The notes under the pieces: generated by a model
Database searches by the model: none
Told to the model about the DNA's origin: nothing
Seen by the model: only the letters and a program-made list of their open reading frames with translations
Translations under genes and position numbers: made by a program
DNA from: Kiloniella laminariae DSM 19542
Lineage (GTDB): Bacteria; Pseudomonadota; Alphaproteobacteria; Kiloniellales; Kiloniellaceae
NCBI RefSeq assembly: GCF_000374005.1
Contig: NZ_KB893134.1
Coordinates: forward strand, 480,238 to 544,237
Direction: 5' to 3'
DNA: 64,000 nt
Part shown: piece after piece, positions 9,434-16,806 of the stretch
How the letters are laid out: the number at the start of each line of letters is the position of its first letter
Numbering within the stretch: position 1 is the first letter of the stretch

Positions 9434-9470
9434 ATATCAATTGACAAAAATATAGCAAATTTGATATGTA
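9434..9470 (+). promoter_or_regulatory. BigR/SqrR-type operator overlapping the bigR promoter
   Basis: ATATCAA (9434-9440) and TTGATAT (9461-9467) form an inverted repeat in an AT-rich stretch. Between and over them lies TTGACA (9441-9446) with TATGTA (9465-9470) at 18-base spacing. The operator would therefore cover the promoter, as expected for autorepression by the adjacent ArsR-family protein. Confidence 0.6.
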
Positions 9471-9477
9471 TTGATTT

Positions 9478-9774
9478 ATGAATTTATCGGATATGCAAAA
9501 ATCTGTAGGTAAAGCAAGTGCCTTGCTGCGGGCTTTGGCCAATGAGCGTCGACTGATGATCCTTTGCCAACTGGTGGAGGGAGAGAAAACAGTCGGAGCA
9601 TTGGCTGAAAACCTTGATATCGCCCAGGCTATGATTTCCCAGCAACTCTCGATTTTGAGGAGAGAGCAGCTGGTTTGTTTCAGGCGTGAAGGGCAGAGCA
9701 TTTATTACAGACTCGACCACCCGGCAGCAGCAGGAATATTGCAGGTCCTCTACGATAGCTACTGTCCGAAATAG
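9478..9774 (+). CDS. bigR: ArsR-family persulfide-responsive repressor (BigR/SqrR type)
   Basis: A 98-residue winged-helix repressor. The DNA-binding segment is about residues 36-72 (IAQAMISQQLSILRREQLV). Cys30 and Cys96 are 66 residues apart, the same spacing as the redox pair of R. capsulatus SqrR (41/107) and Xylella BigR (42/108); a third Cys is at 67. In those proteins a tetrasulfide link between the pair releases DNA. No Shine-Dalgarno precedes the ATG, and the predicted transcription start falls at or next to it, so the mRNA may be leaderless. It sits between the divergent blh-like gene and a rhodanese gene, its probable targets. Confidence 0.88.
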   Translation: MNLSDMQKSVGKASALLRALANERRLMILCQLVEGEKTVGALAENLDIAQAMISQQLSILRREQLVCFRREGQSIYYRLDHPAAAGILQVLYDSYCPK

Positions 9775-9814
9775 CTGTCAGGCATGTGAGATCCATTTTA
9801 TCAGGAGCAGAGCG

Positions 9815-10348
9815 ATGGAAAAGAAGATTGTATCTATTTCGCCACGGGATCTGGAGAAACGGTTGCTGGCTGAGGAGGTGGAGCTGATTGATCTTCGTGG
9901 GGGGCTGGAATTTGCCCAGGAACATATCAAAGGTTCCCGGCTGATCCCGCTTGATAAAATTGCGTCATATGATTTTTCCGATACTTCCGGCCAGGCTGCT
10001 GTATTCCTCTGCCGAAGCGGACAGCGAACCTTGATGGCCTCAGAGCTTTTAAGCCTGATGCCCTTTAAAGAGATTATGATTCTCGAAGGTGGTTTGATGG
10101 CCTGGATTGCGGCTGGTCTGCCGACAAAAAAATTAACAAAAGCCCCGATTGATATCATGCGGCAGGTCCAGGTTATTGCCGGAAGCCTTGTCTTGACGGG
10201 TATTCTGTTGGGTTTTGTGGTTCATTCAGGTTTTCTCTTCATCGCAGCCTTCGTCGGGGCTGGCCTGACTCTGGCGGGCTTGACAGGCTTTTGCGGAATG
10301 GCCCGTATTCTGGCGGTAATGCCCTGGAACAGGGTCAGCTCAGGTTGA
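9815..10348 (+). CDS. Membrane rhodanese (rhodanese domain plus DUF2892 helices, YgaP-like)
   Basis: A 177-residue sulfurtransferase. The rhodanese domain occupies residues ~5-110, with active-site loop FLCRSGQRT and catalytic Cys66, and is followed by two hydrophobic helices (about 123-165) of the DUF2892 type, as in E. coli YgaP. It is expected to carry persulfide sulfur at the inner membrane. The chosen ATG follows AGGAGCAGAGCG; an in-frame upstream extension of 43 codons overlaps bigR and is unlikely. It lies 40 bases after bigR and is probably co-transcribed with it, which fits a persulfide-handling role. Confidence 0.88.
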   Translation: MEKKIVSISPRDLEKRLLAEEVELIDLRGGLEFAQEHIKGSRLIPLDKIASYDFSDTSGQAAVFLCRSGQRTLMASELLSLMPFKEIMILEGGLMAWIAAGLPTKKLTKAPIDIMRQVQVIAGSLVLTGILLGFVVHSGFLFIAAFVGAGLTLAGLTGFCGMARILAVMPWNRVSSG

Positions 10349-10491
10349 AGAAAGTACCTTCCCCTAAGGTGGAACTCTTAATCTTTTCATAACCTACTGA
10401 GGGATAAAGTAGTTCGATGATTAGCGCCTGTAGGCAGGAAGGTGCATGGTGCCTTGATTCGGGGGAATGGGTGTCATGTTTAAGATGAAAC

Positions 10492-11724
10492 TTGAAGAAT
10501 GATCATGAATATAGGCTGACGCCTGTTGTCCTTTTGAGTGATGACGAGAATTTTTCCTCTGATTTTCTCGGAGTGTTACGGGATGCGGGTTTTCAGAATG
10601 TTTCCAGCTGCACGGGATCTCATTCGGATGAGAAGGCTGCTCCCGGTCTGCTGTTTTTTGATTCCGGAACCAAGCCGGGTCCCGCACGGGAGTTGCTCAA
10701 GCAGATTCTTGCCTTCCCTTCTGGGCAGCGGTGTCCGGTTGTCTATCTGGAGCAAGATGCCCAGAAGACAGAAGTAGACGGATCGGATCTGCGTTGTGAT
10801 GACATTCTTCTCTATCCCCAGTCATTGTATCGACTTGAAACTTGCTGCCGAACTCTTTTGCAGATGGCACAAGAGCGCCAAATGTGGGAAGAGAAAAAGC
10901 GTCAGCTTGAATCTGAATTGGAGAAAAAATCAGAAAAAGCTGATCAGGCATTGATTTTACTGCAGCAGGCCGAGAAACGCTTGCTGCAGCAAAATCCTGG
11001 CCTGACGAGTCAGAACCAGGACAGGGATAATCTTGTTGCTGATATGAGCCATGAACTGCGGACGCCGCTCAATGCCATACTGGGTTTCTCCGAAATTATG
11101 AAGGAACAGGCCTTTGGAGCCCTGGGACATGAAAAATATCTGGGTTATGCGGGGGATATTCATAAAGCCAGCCAGCATTTGCTCGGAATCGTTAACGATG
11201 TGCTTGATATTGCCAAAGCTGATTCCGAAGGCCCGGTTCTCGAGCTTTCTGATGTTTCTGTAAAAGATGCCGTTTCTGACACCTTTCGTATGATGGCTGT
11301 TCTGGCTGAAGAGGCGGGAGTGGAACTCTCTTTTAATATACCGTCTGACTTCCCGGATTTGAAAACAGACGAGCGCCGCTTCAAACAGGTTCTGACCAAC
11401 CTGGTTTCCAATGCTGTAAAGTTTACGCGCCCGGGAGGCCGAGTCTCGGTTGAGGGCTTCTATAGTGATGAAGACGGGGCTATTTTGATGATCATCCGGG
11501 ATAATGGAATTGGAATGACCTCGTCGGAACTTGCTGTCGCGCTGACCCCCTATGGGCAGATAGAAAAAGCCCAATCCAACACGCATGTCAGGGGAACGGG
11601 ACTTGGACTGCCAGTATCGAAAAAGGCTGTAGAAGCCCTGGGAGGAGATTTTCATATTACCAGTGAACCCGGCTTGGGAACGGCGGTTACTCTGAGATTT
11701 CCTTCTTATCTCGTTGTGGAATAA
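10492..11724 (+). CDS. Soluble sensor histidine kinase with N-terminal receiver-like domain
   Basis: About 410 residues without membrane helices. Residues ~10-120 resemble a response-regulator receiver fold (VVLLSDDENFSSDF, then LLFFDSG) but look degenerate. A coiled coil of K/E/Q-rich sequence follows (~125-170), then the HisKA box DMSHELRTPLNAILGFSEIM with His187, and an HATPase_c domain with N-box LTNLVSNAVKFT and G-boxes RDNGIGM and GTGLGL. No ATG exists near the N-terminus: an in-frame stop lies two codons before TTG 10492, so TTG or a later non-ATG codon must be used. No partner regulator is adjacent and the signal is unknown. Confidence 0.82.
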   Translation: MKNDHEYRLTPVVLLSDDENFSSDFLGVLRDAGFQNVSSCTGSHSDEKAAPGLLFFDSGTKPGPARELLKQILAFPSGQRCPVVYLEQDAQKTEVDGSDLRCDDILLYPQSLYRLETCCRTLLQMAQERQMWEEKKRQLESELEKKSEKADQALILLQQAEKRLLQQNPGLTSQNQDRDNLVADMSHELRTPLNAILGFSEIMKEQAFGALGHEKYLGYAGDIHKASQHLLGIVNDVLDIAKADSEGPVLELSDVSVKDAVSDTFRMMAVLAEEAGVELSFNIPSDFPDLKTDERRFKQVLTNLVSNAVKFTRPGGRVSVEGFYSDEDGAILMIIRDNGIGMTSSELAVALTPYGQIEKAQSNTHVRGTGLGLPVSKKAVEALGGDFHITSEPGLGTAVTLRFPSYLVVE

Positions 11725-11730
11725 GCTGCC

Positions 11731-11757
11731 CGAAGAAACTTAATTTTGAAGTTTCTT
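11731..11757. terminator. Hairpin between convergent kinase and small ORF
   Basis: GAAGAAACTT and AAGTTTCTTC pair perfectly over 10 bp with a 7-base loop. It overlaps the stop codon of the minus-strand small ORF and lies just past the kinase stop, where a bidirectional terminator is expected, although the flanking T-runs are short. Confidence 0.55.
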
Positions 11758-11940
11758 CTTGCTCCGCAAAGTTCGGAGCCCTTTTTTTAGATCTTCATTT
11801 TTAGATGTGATTTCTGTCTCTGTGCTGGAATCAAGGCGCAGGAGCTTGTTTTTGTTTTGCTCTGCTTTCACCTGTTCAAGAGTCCGTAACGGCCTTGCAA
11901 GATAAGGGCTGGAAGTGACGGAATGAAAAGTTTTCATCAT
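11740..11940 (-). CDS. Small uncharacterised basic protein (tentative)
   Basis: A possible 66-residue protein rich in Lys, Leu, Glu and Ser with no signal peptide or recognisable domain. The C-terminal half looks helical and charged (LEQVKAEQNKNKLLRLD, then KNEDLKKGLRTLRSKKKL). It starts at one of two adjacent ATGs after GTGGATAAG; the frame can extend 29 codons further to a TTG. A hairpin terminator overlaps its stop codon, which supports a real convergent gene, but the sequence upstream doubles as DnaA-box-like sites, so the reading remains uncertain. Confidence 0.35.
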   Translation of the reverse strand: MMKTFHSVTSSPYLARPLRTLEQVKAEQNKNKLLRLDSSTETEITSKNEDLKKGLRTLRSKKKLQN

Positions 11941-11941
11941 C

Positions 11942-11995
11942 TTATCCACAGATTTGTCCACAAGATGTGGTGTTGTGCCTGAACAGGTATACACA
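11942..11995. other. Cluster of DnaA-box-like 9-mers
   Basis: TTATCCACA (11942-11950) is a perfect DnaA box. TTGTCCACA (11954-11962) and GTATACACA (11987-11995) each differ from the TTATNCACA consensus at one position and lie in the same orientation. No AT-rich unwinding region or origin-linked genes are adjacent, so a titration or regulatory site is more likely than an origin, if it is functional. Confidence 0.4.
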
Positions 11996-12113
11996 ATTGA
12001 AGGGGAAAAACCAAGAAATAAACGCAAAGATGGTGTAGAATTGATTTGTCCTCCCTATGGGTGTGGTTTCTAGATTTTTCAGGGCCGGGGAGAGCGATTT
12101 TACTGCCTGCAGA

Positions 12114-12142
12114 CTTGACCGGAGGTGGTTCTCCCACCAAAT
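12114..12142 (+). promoter_or_regulatory. Candidate heat-shock (sigma-32) promoter of ibpA
   Basis: CTTGAC is followed after 17 bases by CCAAAT and then ATAAC. This resembles alphaproteobacterial sigma-32 promoters, and a sigma-70 pair cannot be fitted at normal spacing. Transcription would begin near 12150, giving a leader of about 95 bases. Confidence 0.4.
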
Positions 12143-12149
12143 ATAACAG

Positions 12150-12243
12150 GAGTTGTGGGGCTGAATGATTCAGACCATAGAAACAAGGGCCGCCTTTTGG
12201 GGGGCTTTACAGAGTTGAGCCTTGCTCTGCCGAGGAGGTAACG
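12150..12243 (+). promoter_or_regulatory. ROSE-like RNA thermometer in the ibpA 5' leader
   Basis: CCUUGCUC (12220-12227) can pair with GAGGAGG (12232-12238), the Shine-Dalgarno, across a UGCC tetraloop with the middle G left unpaired. This UUGCU-versus-AGGA arrangement with an extra G is the hallmark of ROSE elements that melt on heating. Upstream hairpins are also possible: CTGAA/TTCAG near 12160-12175 and GCCGCC/GGGGGC near 12189-12205. Position, length of about 95 bases and the downstream Hsp20 gene all fit the class. Confidence 0.7.
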
Positions 12244-12690
12244 ATGTCGCGTTTATCACTTTTTAACAGCCCTCTGATGCTTGGTTTTGAGCAGTTTGAG
12301 CAGGCCGTTGATATGATTACGAAAACTGCTGCCGATGGCTATCCCCCATACAATGTAGAAAAGATTGGTGAAAATCGAATTCGCATCACACTGGCTGTGG
12401 CGGGTTTTGCGCCTGAAGACATGCAGGTGCAAATTGAAAGCAACCAGCTTGTCATTCGTGGGAAGGCCAAATCAGACGATGACCGGATTTACCTGCACCG
12501 GGGAATTGCGGCCCGTCAGTTTCGCAGAGCCTTTGTTTTGGCAGATGGCATTGAGGTCCAGGATGCAACTTTGGACAATGGGCTGTTGCATATTGATCTG
12601 GAAAAGCCGCTTGTTGATGTTCCGATCAGGAGCATTGCAATTCAGACCCTGAAAAAGGCACCTAAAAAGACGATAATTGAAGAAAATTGA
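12244..12690 (+). CDS. ibpA: Small heat-shock protein (Hsp20/IbpA family)
   Basis: A 148-residue holdase chaperone that binds unfolding proteins during heat stress. The alpha-crystallin domain spans residues ~38-130 (YNVEKIGENRIRITLAVAGF, ending LHIDLEKP), with an N-terminal segment typical of IbpA (LFNSPLMLGFEQFE). GAGGAGGTAACG precedes the ATG and is predicted to be masked by a ROSE-like hairpin, so translation should rise with temperature. The DUF1150 gene 111 bases downstream is its usual partner in alphaproteobacteria. Confidence 0.96.
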   Translation: MSRLSLFNSPLMLGFEQFEQAVDMITKTAADGYPPYNVEKIGENRIRITLAVAGFAPEDMQVQIESNQLVIRGKAKSDDDRIYLHRGIAARQFRRAFVLADGIEVQDATLDNGLLHIDLEKPLVDVPIRSIAIQTLKKAPKKTIIEEN

Positions 12691-12801
12691 TGTAAATTTC
12701 TAAAAAAGAAAACGAGTTGATGCTTCCTTAACATTAGGGAAGTATGGTGGCCTTTAGAACAGTTGCCTTTGAGCTGCACCCTGTAGCAGGCAGAAAGAAG
12801 T

Positions 12802-13020
12802 ATGATGGTAAAGCAAGTAATTTCAGAGATTATGACTGAACAGGACATGACGGCCCTGGGATTGGAAGCTGTGGCTTATGTCAAGGCTGTCGATGTGGAC
12901 GGAGAGGCTTGCTTTGGTATTTTTGCCGCTGATGGCACAGAAATCACAGTTGTAACCAATCGTGATGTTGCCTTTGCTGCTGTACGCCAGCAGGATCTGG
13001 AGCCCTTGAGTGTGCACTAA
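12802..13020 (+). CDS. DUF1150 family protein
   Basis: A 72-residue acidic protein of unknown function (YVKAVDVDGEACFGIFAADGTEI, then NRDVAFAAVRQQDLEPLSVH towards the end). It matches the DUF1150 family, which in alphaproteobacteria is commonly found directly after ibpA, as here. There are two consecutive ATG codons after AGAAAGAAG, either of which could start translation. A hairpin terminator follows about 85 bases downstream. The family assignment rests on resemblance and context, and the biochemical role is not known. Confidence 0.8.
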   Translation: MMVKQVISEIMTEQDMTALGLEAVAYVKAVDVDGEACFGIFAADGTEITVVTNRDVAFAAVRQQDLEPLSVH

Positions 13021-13105
13021 ACCGTGACGCTTGGGCAGGGGTATTCTCTGTCCTTGTCCGGGAGTGCTTCTTCTGGCGTTTGGAATAAATTGATGTTTGA
13101 AATAA

Positions 13106-13133
13106 AAAAGGCCCCCTTTCGGGAGCCTTTTTC
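13106..13133. terminator. Terminator between DUF1150 gene and ptsN
   Basis: AAAAGGCCCCC and GGGAGCCTTTTT pair with one mismatch around a TTTC loop; A- and T-runs flank both sides, so it can serve the convergent genes. Confidence 0.75.
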
Positions 13134-13147
13134 AGTTTATATCCTTA

Positions 13148-13612
13148 TCAGGCAGCGTGACTTGTTGCAGTCGCACTCAGAAGAGCATAGATGCCGTCAT
13201 CACTCTCTGTGCCCCGAAGTTTTTCGCAGGTTGCAGCATCTCTCAAGAGGCGTGACACTCTGGCCAAGGCTTTGAGATGGTCTGCTCCAGCGGTTTCCGG
13301 TGCGAGAAGAAGGCAAATGAGATCTACCGGTTGTTCGTCTATGGAATCAAAGTCGACTGGGCGTTCCAGCTTGACAAAGAAGCCATAGAGTCGATCAAGG
13401 TTTGGCAGTTTCCCGTGAGGAATCGCTATTCCTTGCCCGATACCTGTCGTGCCGAGTTTTTCCCTTTCAATCAGAACGTCAAAAATATCACGTTCTTCCT
13501 GTCCGGTAATTTCCGCGGCACGTTTTGCCATTTCCTGAAGCACTTGCTTCTTGCTGTTGGCACGCAAGCCGGCGGCCACAGCATTAGGGCCGATAAGGTC
13601 GGTTATTTCCAT
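13148..13612 (-). CDS. ptsN: PTS IIA-like nitrogen-regulatory protein
   Basis: EIIA-Ntr, the terminal phosphoryl acceptor of the nitrogen phosphotransferase system. It regulates potassium transport, stringent response and other targets rather than moving sugar. The 154-residue length is standard, and the phosphorylated histidine is His66 in GIAIPHGKLP. It follows hpf by 22 bases at the downstream end of the conserved lptB-rpoN-hpf-ptsN series and is presumably co-transcribed. Confidence 0.95.
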   Translation of the reverse strand: MEITDLIGPNAVAAGLRANSKKQVLQEMAKRAAEITGQEERDIFDVLIEREKLGTTGIGQGIAIPHGKLPNLDRLYGFFVKLERPVDFDSIDEQPVDLICLLLAPETAGADHLKALARVSRLLRDAATCEKLRGTESDDGIYALLSATATSHAA

Positions 13613-13634
13613 AGTACAATCAGGTCTTTAGCTG

Positions 13635-14228
13635 TTAATTTCTCTGACTTTTTGTTGGATCAACCCAGCCAATGTTTCCGTCAGAGCGACGGTAGATCAT
13701 ATTCAGACCACCGTGTTTGCTGTTGCGGAACATCATCGCAGGCAGATCTTCCAGGTCCATCCGCATCACGGCGAGACCTGCTGTCAAAGTCGGGATTTCT
13801 GTTGGCATTTCTGCCACAATCAAGGGGCTGTTGTCGTCGTTGTTAACGGCATCAACAGCGTCGTCTTGGTCTTCATCATGCTCGCCAGACAGAATGTAAT
13901 GCTGGGCATGAGTTGCTTCCTTACCACCTTCTGCATGATCGTCGCGGAGCTTCCGCTTGTGACGACGCAGGCGTTTTGACAGGCGTTCAGCAGCCAGGTC
14001 AAATGCGGGATAGGGTTCGCCAGCCTCACCATTGGCTTCGAGGCGAATATTTTTGCCCACATGGGCAACAATTGTTGCCCGATAGAGATAGGCGTTTCTG
14101 GACAGGGTGACATTCACATCTATCGCGTCACCAAAATATTTATCCAGTGTTGAGGAAAGGTTTTCTTCGATATGTGTGCGCAGCGCGTCGCCGACGTCGA
14201 GCTGCTTGCCTTTAACGGAAAGCTGCAT
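13635..14228 (-). CDS. hpf: Ribosome hibernation-promoting factor, long form
   Basis: Binds the 30S subunit in stationary phase and promotes inactive 100S ribosome dimers. The 197 residues comprise the N-terminal HPF/RaiA domain (~1-100, QLSVKGKQLDVGDALRTHIE), an acidic linker (EHDEDQDDAVDAVNNDD), and the C-terminal dimerisation domain of long HPF (KHGGLNMIYRRSDGNIGWVD). Long HPF alone usually suffices for dimerisation. It lies 206 bases after rpoN, the order found widely in proteobacteria, and just before ptsN. Confidence 0.95.
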   Translation of the reverse strand: MQLSVKGKQLDVGDALRTHIEENLSSTLDKYFGDAIDVNVTLSRNAYLYRATIVAHVGKNIRLEANGEAGEPYPAFDLAAERLSKRLRRHKRKLRDDHAEGGKEATHAQHYILSGEHDEDQDDAVDAVNNDDNSPLIVAEMPTEIPTLTAGLAVMRMDLEDLPAMMFRNSKHGGLNMIYRRSDGNIGWVDPTKSQRN

Positions 14229-14434
14229 GTGAACATATTCTCTGAATTGTTAAGGGGTTTTGTGTAATGACAATCCGTGCCATTCATGCCCCGCTATCTG
14301 GGGCGGCACCATAGTGTCGTCGTCTATTGGAGTCAAGGACAGTAGGTAGAACCATATTTTCCCTCCCGTTTTCGTAAACGACCTATACAGTATATCACAG
14401 TCTTTGGCGCTGGGGAGACTTTGTTACATCTAAA

Positions 14435-15964
14435 TTATAAAGAGAGTGATTTTTCCCGGCGTCTCTGTACAGATGATGAAATTCCAAGGGCTTCACGATA
14501 CTTGGCCACGGTCCTCCGGGCGATATCGATCCCTTCCTGCTTCAGTTTGGTCACGAGAGCATCGTCGGACAGGATTTTTTTACTGTCCTCCTGATCAATC
14601 AGGTTCTTGATTCTGTCCCGGACTGCTTCGGAAGAATGGTTGTTCCCGTCTTCTCCGCCAATAGAAGAGGTGAAAAAATACTTCATTTCATAGGTGCCGC
14701 GCGGGGTTACCATATACTTGTTCGAAGTTACCCGGCTCACAGTTGATTCGTGCATCTCGATAACTTCGGCAATATCCTTGAGGGTCAAAGGTCGCAGAGA
14801 CTGGACCCCCTTTTGCAGAAACTTTTCCTGCTGCCGGACAATTTCTGATGCGACCTTCATCACCGTGGTAGCGCGTTGGTGCAGTGCTTTTACCAGCCAG
14901 TTCGCCGACTGGATTTGTTCGGAAATATAGGTTTTCTCTTCTTTGGTCCGGGCGAGTTGGGACACGTTGTTGTAATAGTGATTGTTGATCAGGACTTTTG
15001 GCAGGGCGTCTGTATTAAGTTCAACATGCCAGCCCCCAGCACGATCGGGTTTGACAATGACTTCGGGGATCACTGATTCAACGTCGCTGGTGTCAAACGA
15101 CGCGGCAGGTCGCGGGTTTAAGGCCCGGATTTCGGCGATCATATCGGTTATGTCTTCGTCATCGACATGGCAGACCTTGCGCAAGCCAGCGAGGTCCCTT
15201 TTTGCCAGAAGATCCAGATTGTCGAGCAAGGCCTGGATGACTGGATCAAGCCGGTTTTTCTCCCGGAGCTGGATCGCAAGGCATTCTGCTAGATCTCGGG
15301 CACAGATTCCTGAGGGGTCAAAAGTCTGTAGTGTTTGCAAAACACTTTCGATCAACTCGATTTTGCAGCCGAGCTGTTCTGCCAGTTCCCCAAGATCGGC
15401 TTTCATATAACCGGATTCATCAAGGTTATCGATCAGGTGCAGCCCAATGATCCGTTTGGTCGGATCGTCGATCTCCATCACCAGCTGTTCACGAAGATGA
15501 GCGCTTAGAGTAACGGTTTCTTCCAGACGATTTTCAAGCGAGAAGGACTCGTCGTCAAACCGGGTATTGCCGCCGGGACCCCAGCTGGAAAAGGAGGTGC
15601 TGTCCTCGCTCCACTGGTTGTCGGGACTGCTGTCATAATAGCTGTCGAAATCAGTGTCGAGCGGGGACTGGTTACTATCCGGCAGGGTTTCTGCGTTCCC
15701 GAGCTCAAGCGAGTCGGGGGAATTGCTGTCGTTGCCGGAAGAAGATTCTGCCGCGGCGTGCAGGTCCCCGGCCTCGCGTTCCTGCCTCTCGGCGTTACCC
15801 GTGCCATCATCCCTGTCTAAAAGCGGGTTCTGTTCCAGTTCCCGTTGAACATATTCAGCCAACTCTATATTCGACAGCTGCAGTAATTTGATGGCCTGCT
15901 GCAGTTGCGGGGTCATGACGAGGCTTTGACTTTGCCTCAGCTCAAGTCTTTGAGATACCGCCAT
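14435..15964 (-). CDS. rpoN: RNA polymerase sigma-54 factor
   Basis: Sigma-54, which directs polymerase to -24/-12 promoters and needs enhancer-binding activators. The 509 residues show region I (LRQSQSLVMTPQLQQAIKLL), an acidic Asp/Ser-rich region II (~50-140), the core-binding domain, the helix-turn-helix (LKDIAEVIEMHESTVSRVTS), and the RpoN box ARRTVAKYRE near the C-terminus. It sits 10 bases after lptB, the standard alphaproteobacterial order, and is probably read from the lpt transcript. Confidence 0.97.
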   Translation of the reverse strand: MAVSQRLELRQSQSLVMTPQLQQAIKLLQLSNIELAEYVQRELEQNPLLDRDDGTGNAERQEREAGDLHAAAESSSGNDSNSPDSLELGNAETLPDSNQSPLDTDFDSYYDSSPDNQWSEDSTSFSSWGPGGNTRFDDESFSLENRLEETVTLSAHLREQLVMEIDDPTKRIIGLHLIDNLDESGYMKADLGELAEQLGCKIELIESVLQTLQTFDPSGICARDLAECLAIQLREKNRLDPVIQALLDNLDLLAKRDLAGLRKVCHVDDEDITDMIAEIRALNPRPAASFDTSDVESVIPEVIVKPDRAGGWHVELNTDALPKVLINNHYYNNVSQLARTKEEKTYISEQIQSANWLVKALHQRATTVMKVASEIVRQQEKFLQKGVQSLRPLTLKDIAEVIEMHESTVSRVTSNKYMVTPRGTYEMKYFFTSSIGGEDGNNHSSEAVRDRIKNLIDQEDSKKILSDDALVTKLKQEGIDIARRTVAKYREALGISSSVQRRREKSLSL

Positions 15965-15974
15965 AGGTTAACCT

Positions 15975-16757
15975 TTAGAGGCTAAACCTTTCACCTAAGT
16001 AAACGCGACGTACATCGTCGTTATTGACGATCTCGCCAGGAGTGCCTTCCATCAGCACCATGCCATCGTGAATGATATAGGCCCGGTCCACAATATCCAA
16101 TGTTTCCCGAACATTATGATCCGTAATTAGGACGCCAATACCCCTGTCTTTGAGGTGCATGACCAGGTCACGAATATCACCAACTGCAATGGGATCAATC
16201 CCGGCCAAGGGTTCATCAAGCAGGATAAAGCTGGGATCGGATGCCAGTGCACGGGCAATTTCGACACGACGTCGTTCCCCGCCCGAGAGGGCAATGGCAG
16301 GTGTTTTGCGCAGGTGGGTGATGGAAAATTCGGCCATCAGGCTATCAAGTTTGGCTTCCCGCTTGCTGCGAACCGGCTCGACCACTTCCAGCACACCCCG
16401 GATATTCTGTTCCACCGTCAGTCCCCTGAAGATCGATGCTTCCTGAGGCAGGTAGCCAATGCCCATCCGGGCCCGTCGATACATGGGCAGATCGGTGATG
16501 TCCTGGTTGTCCAGGGTGACCCAGCCGGAATCCGGGGCAAGCAGTCCGGTGATAATGTAAAAACTGGTGGTTTTCCCTGCTCCATTGGGACCGAGGAGGC
16601 CGACAATCTCGCCGCGCTGGACCTTCATGGTCACAGCTCTGAGTACGGGGCGTTTCTTGAAGCTTTTACCAAGATTTGTTGCAATGAGCCCCTGATTGTC
16701 AGCAATCAAGGTTGGCTTGTTTTCCTGGCTCGCGGTGTCGGGATGCTTCTCAGTCAT
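15975..16757 (-). CDS. lptB: LPS export ABC transporter ATPase LptB
   Basis: Cytoplasmic ATPase of the LptBFG complex that extracts lipopolysaccharide from the inner membrane. The 260-residue protein has Walker [10 protein letters not shown] at residues 56-64, the signature [15 protein letters not shown], Walker [14 protein letters not shown] and a switch His in DHNVRETL, all characteristic of LptB. An N-terminal tail of ~20 polar residues precedes the family core. lptF and lptG are not in the window. It lies 49 bases after lptA. Confidence 0.96.
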   Translation of the reverse strand: MTEKHPDTASQENKPTLIADNQGLIATNLGKSFKKRPVLRAVTMKVQRGEIVGLLGPNGAGKTTSFYIITGLLAPDSGWVTLDNQDITDLPMYRRARMGIGYLPQEASIFRGLTVEQNIRGVLEVVEPVRSKREAKLDSLMAEFSITHLRKTPAIALSGGERRRVEIARALASDPSFILLDEPLAGIDPIAVGDIRDLVMHLKDRGIGVLITDHNVRETLDIVDRAYIIHDGMVLMEGTPGEIVNNDDVRRVYLGERFSL

Positions 16758-16806
16758 TAAATTTGTTTGCCGTTAAAAGTGGTGCCGCGTAAATATCTTG
16801 AATGTA

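Noticed and set aside
11942..11995. Chromosomal replication origin
   Set aside because: Three DnaA-like boxes are present, but there is no AT-rich unwinding region and no dnaA, parAB, hemE, gidA or similar landmark nearby.
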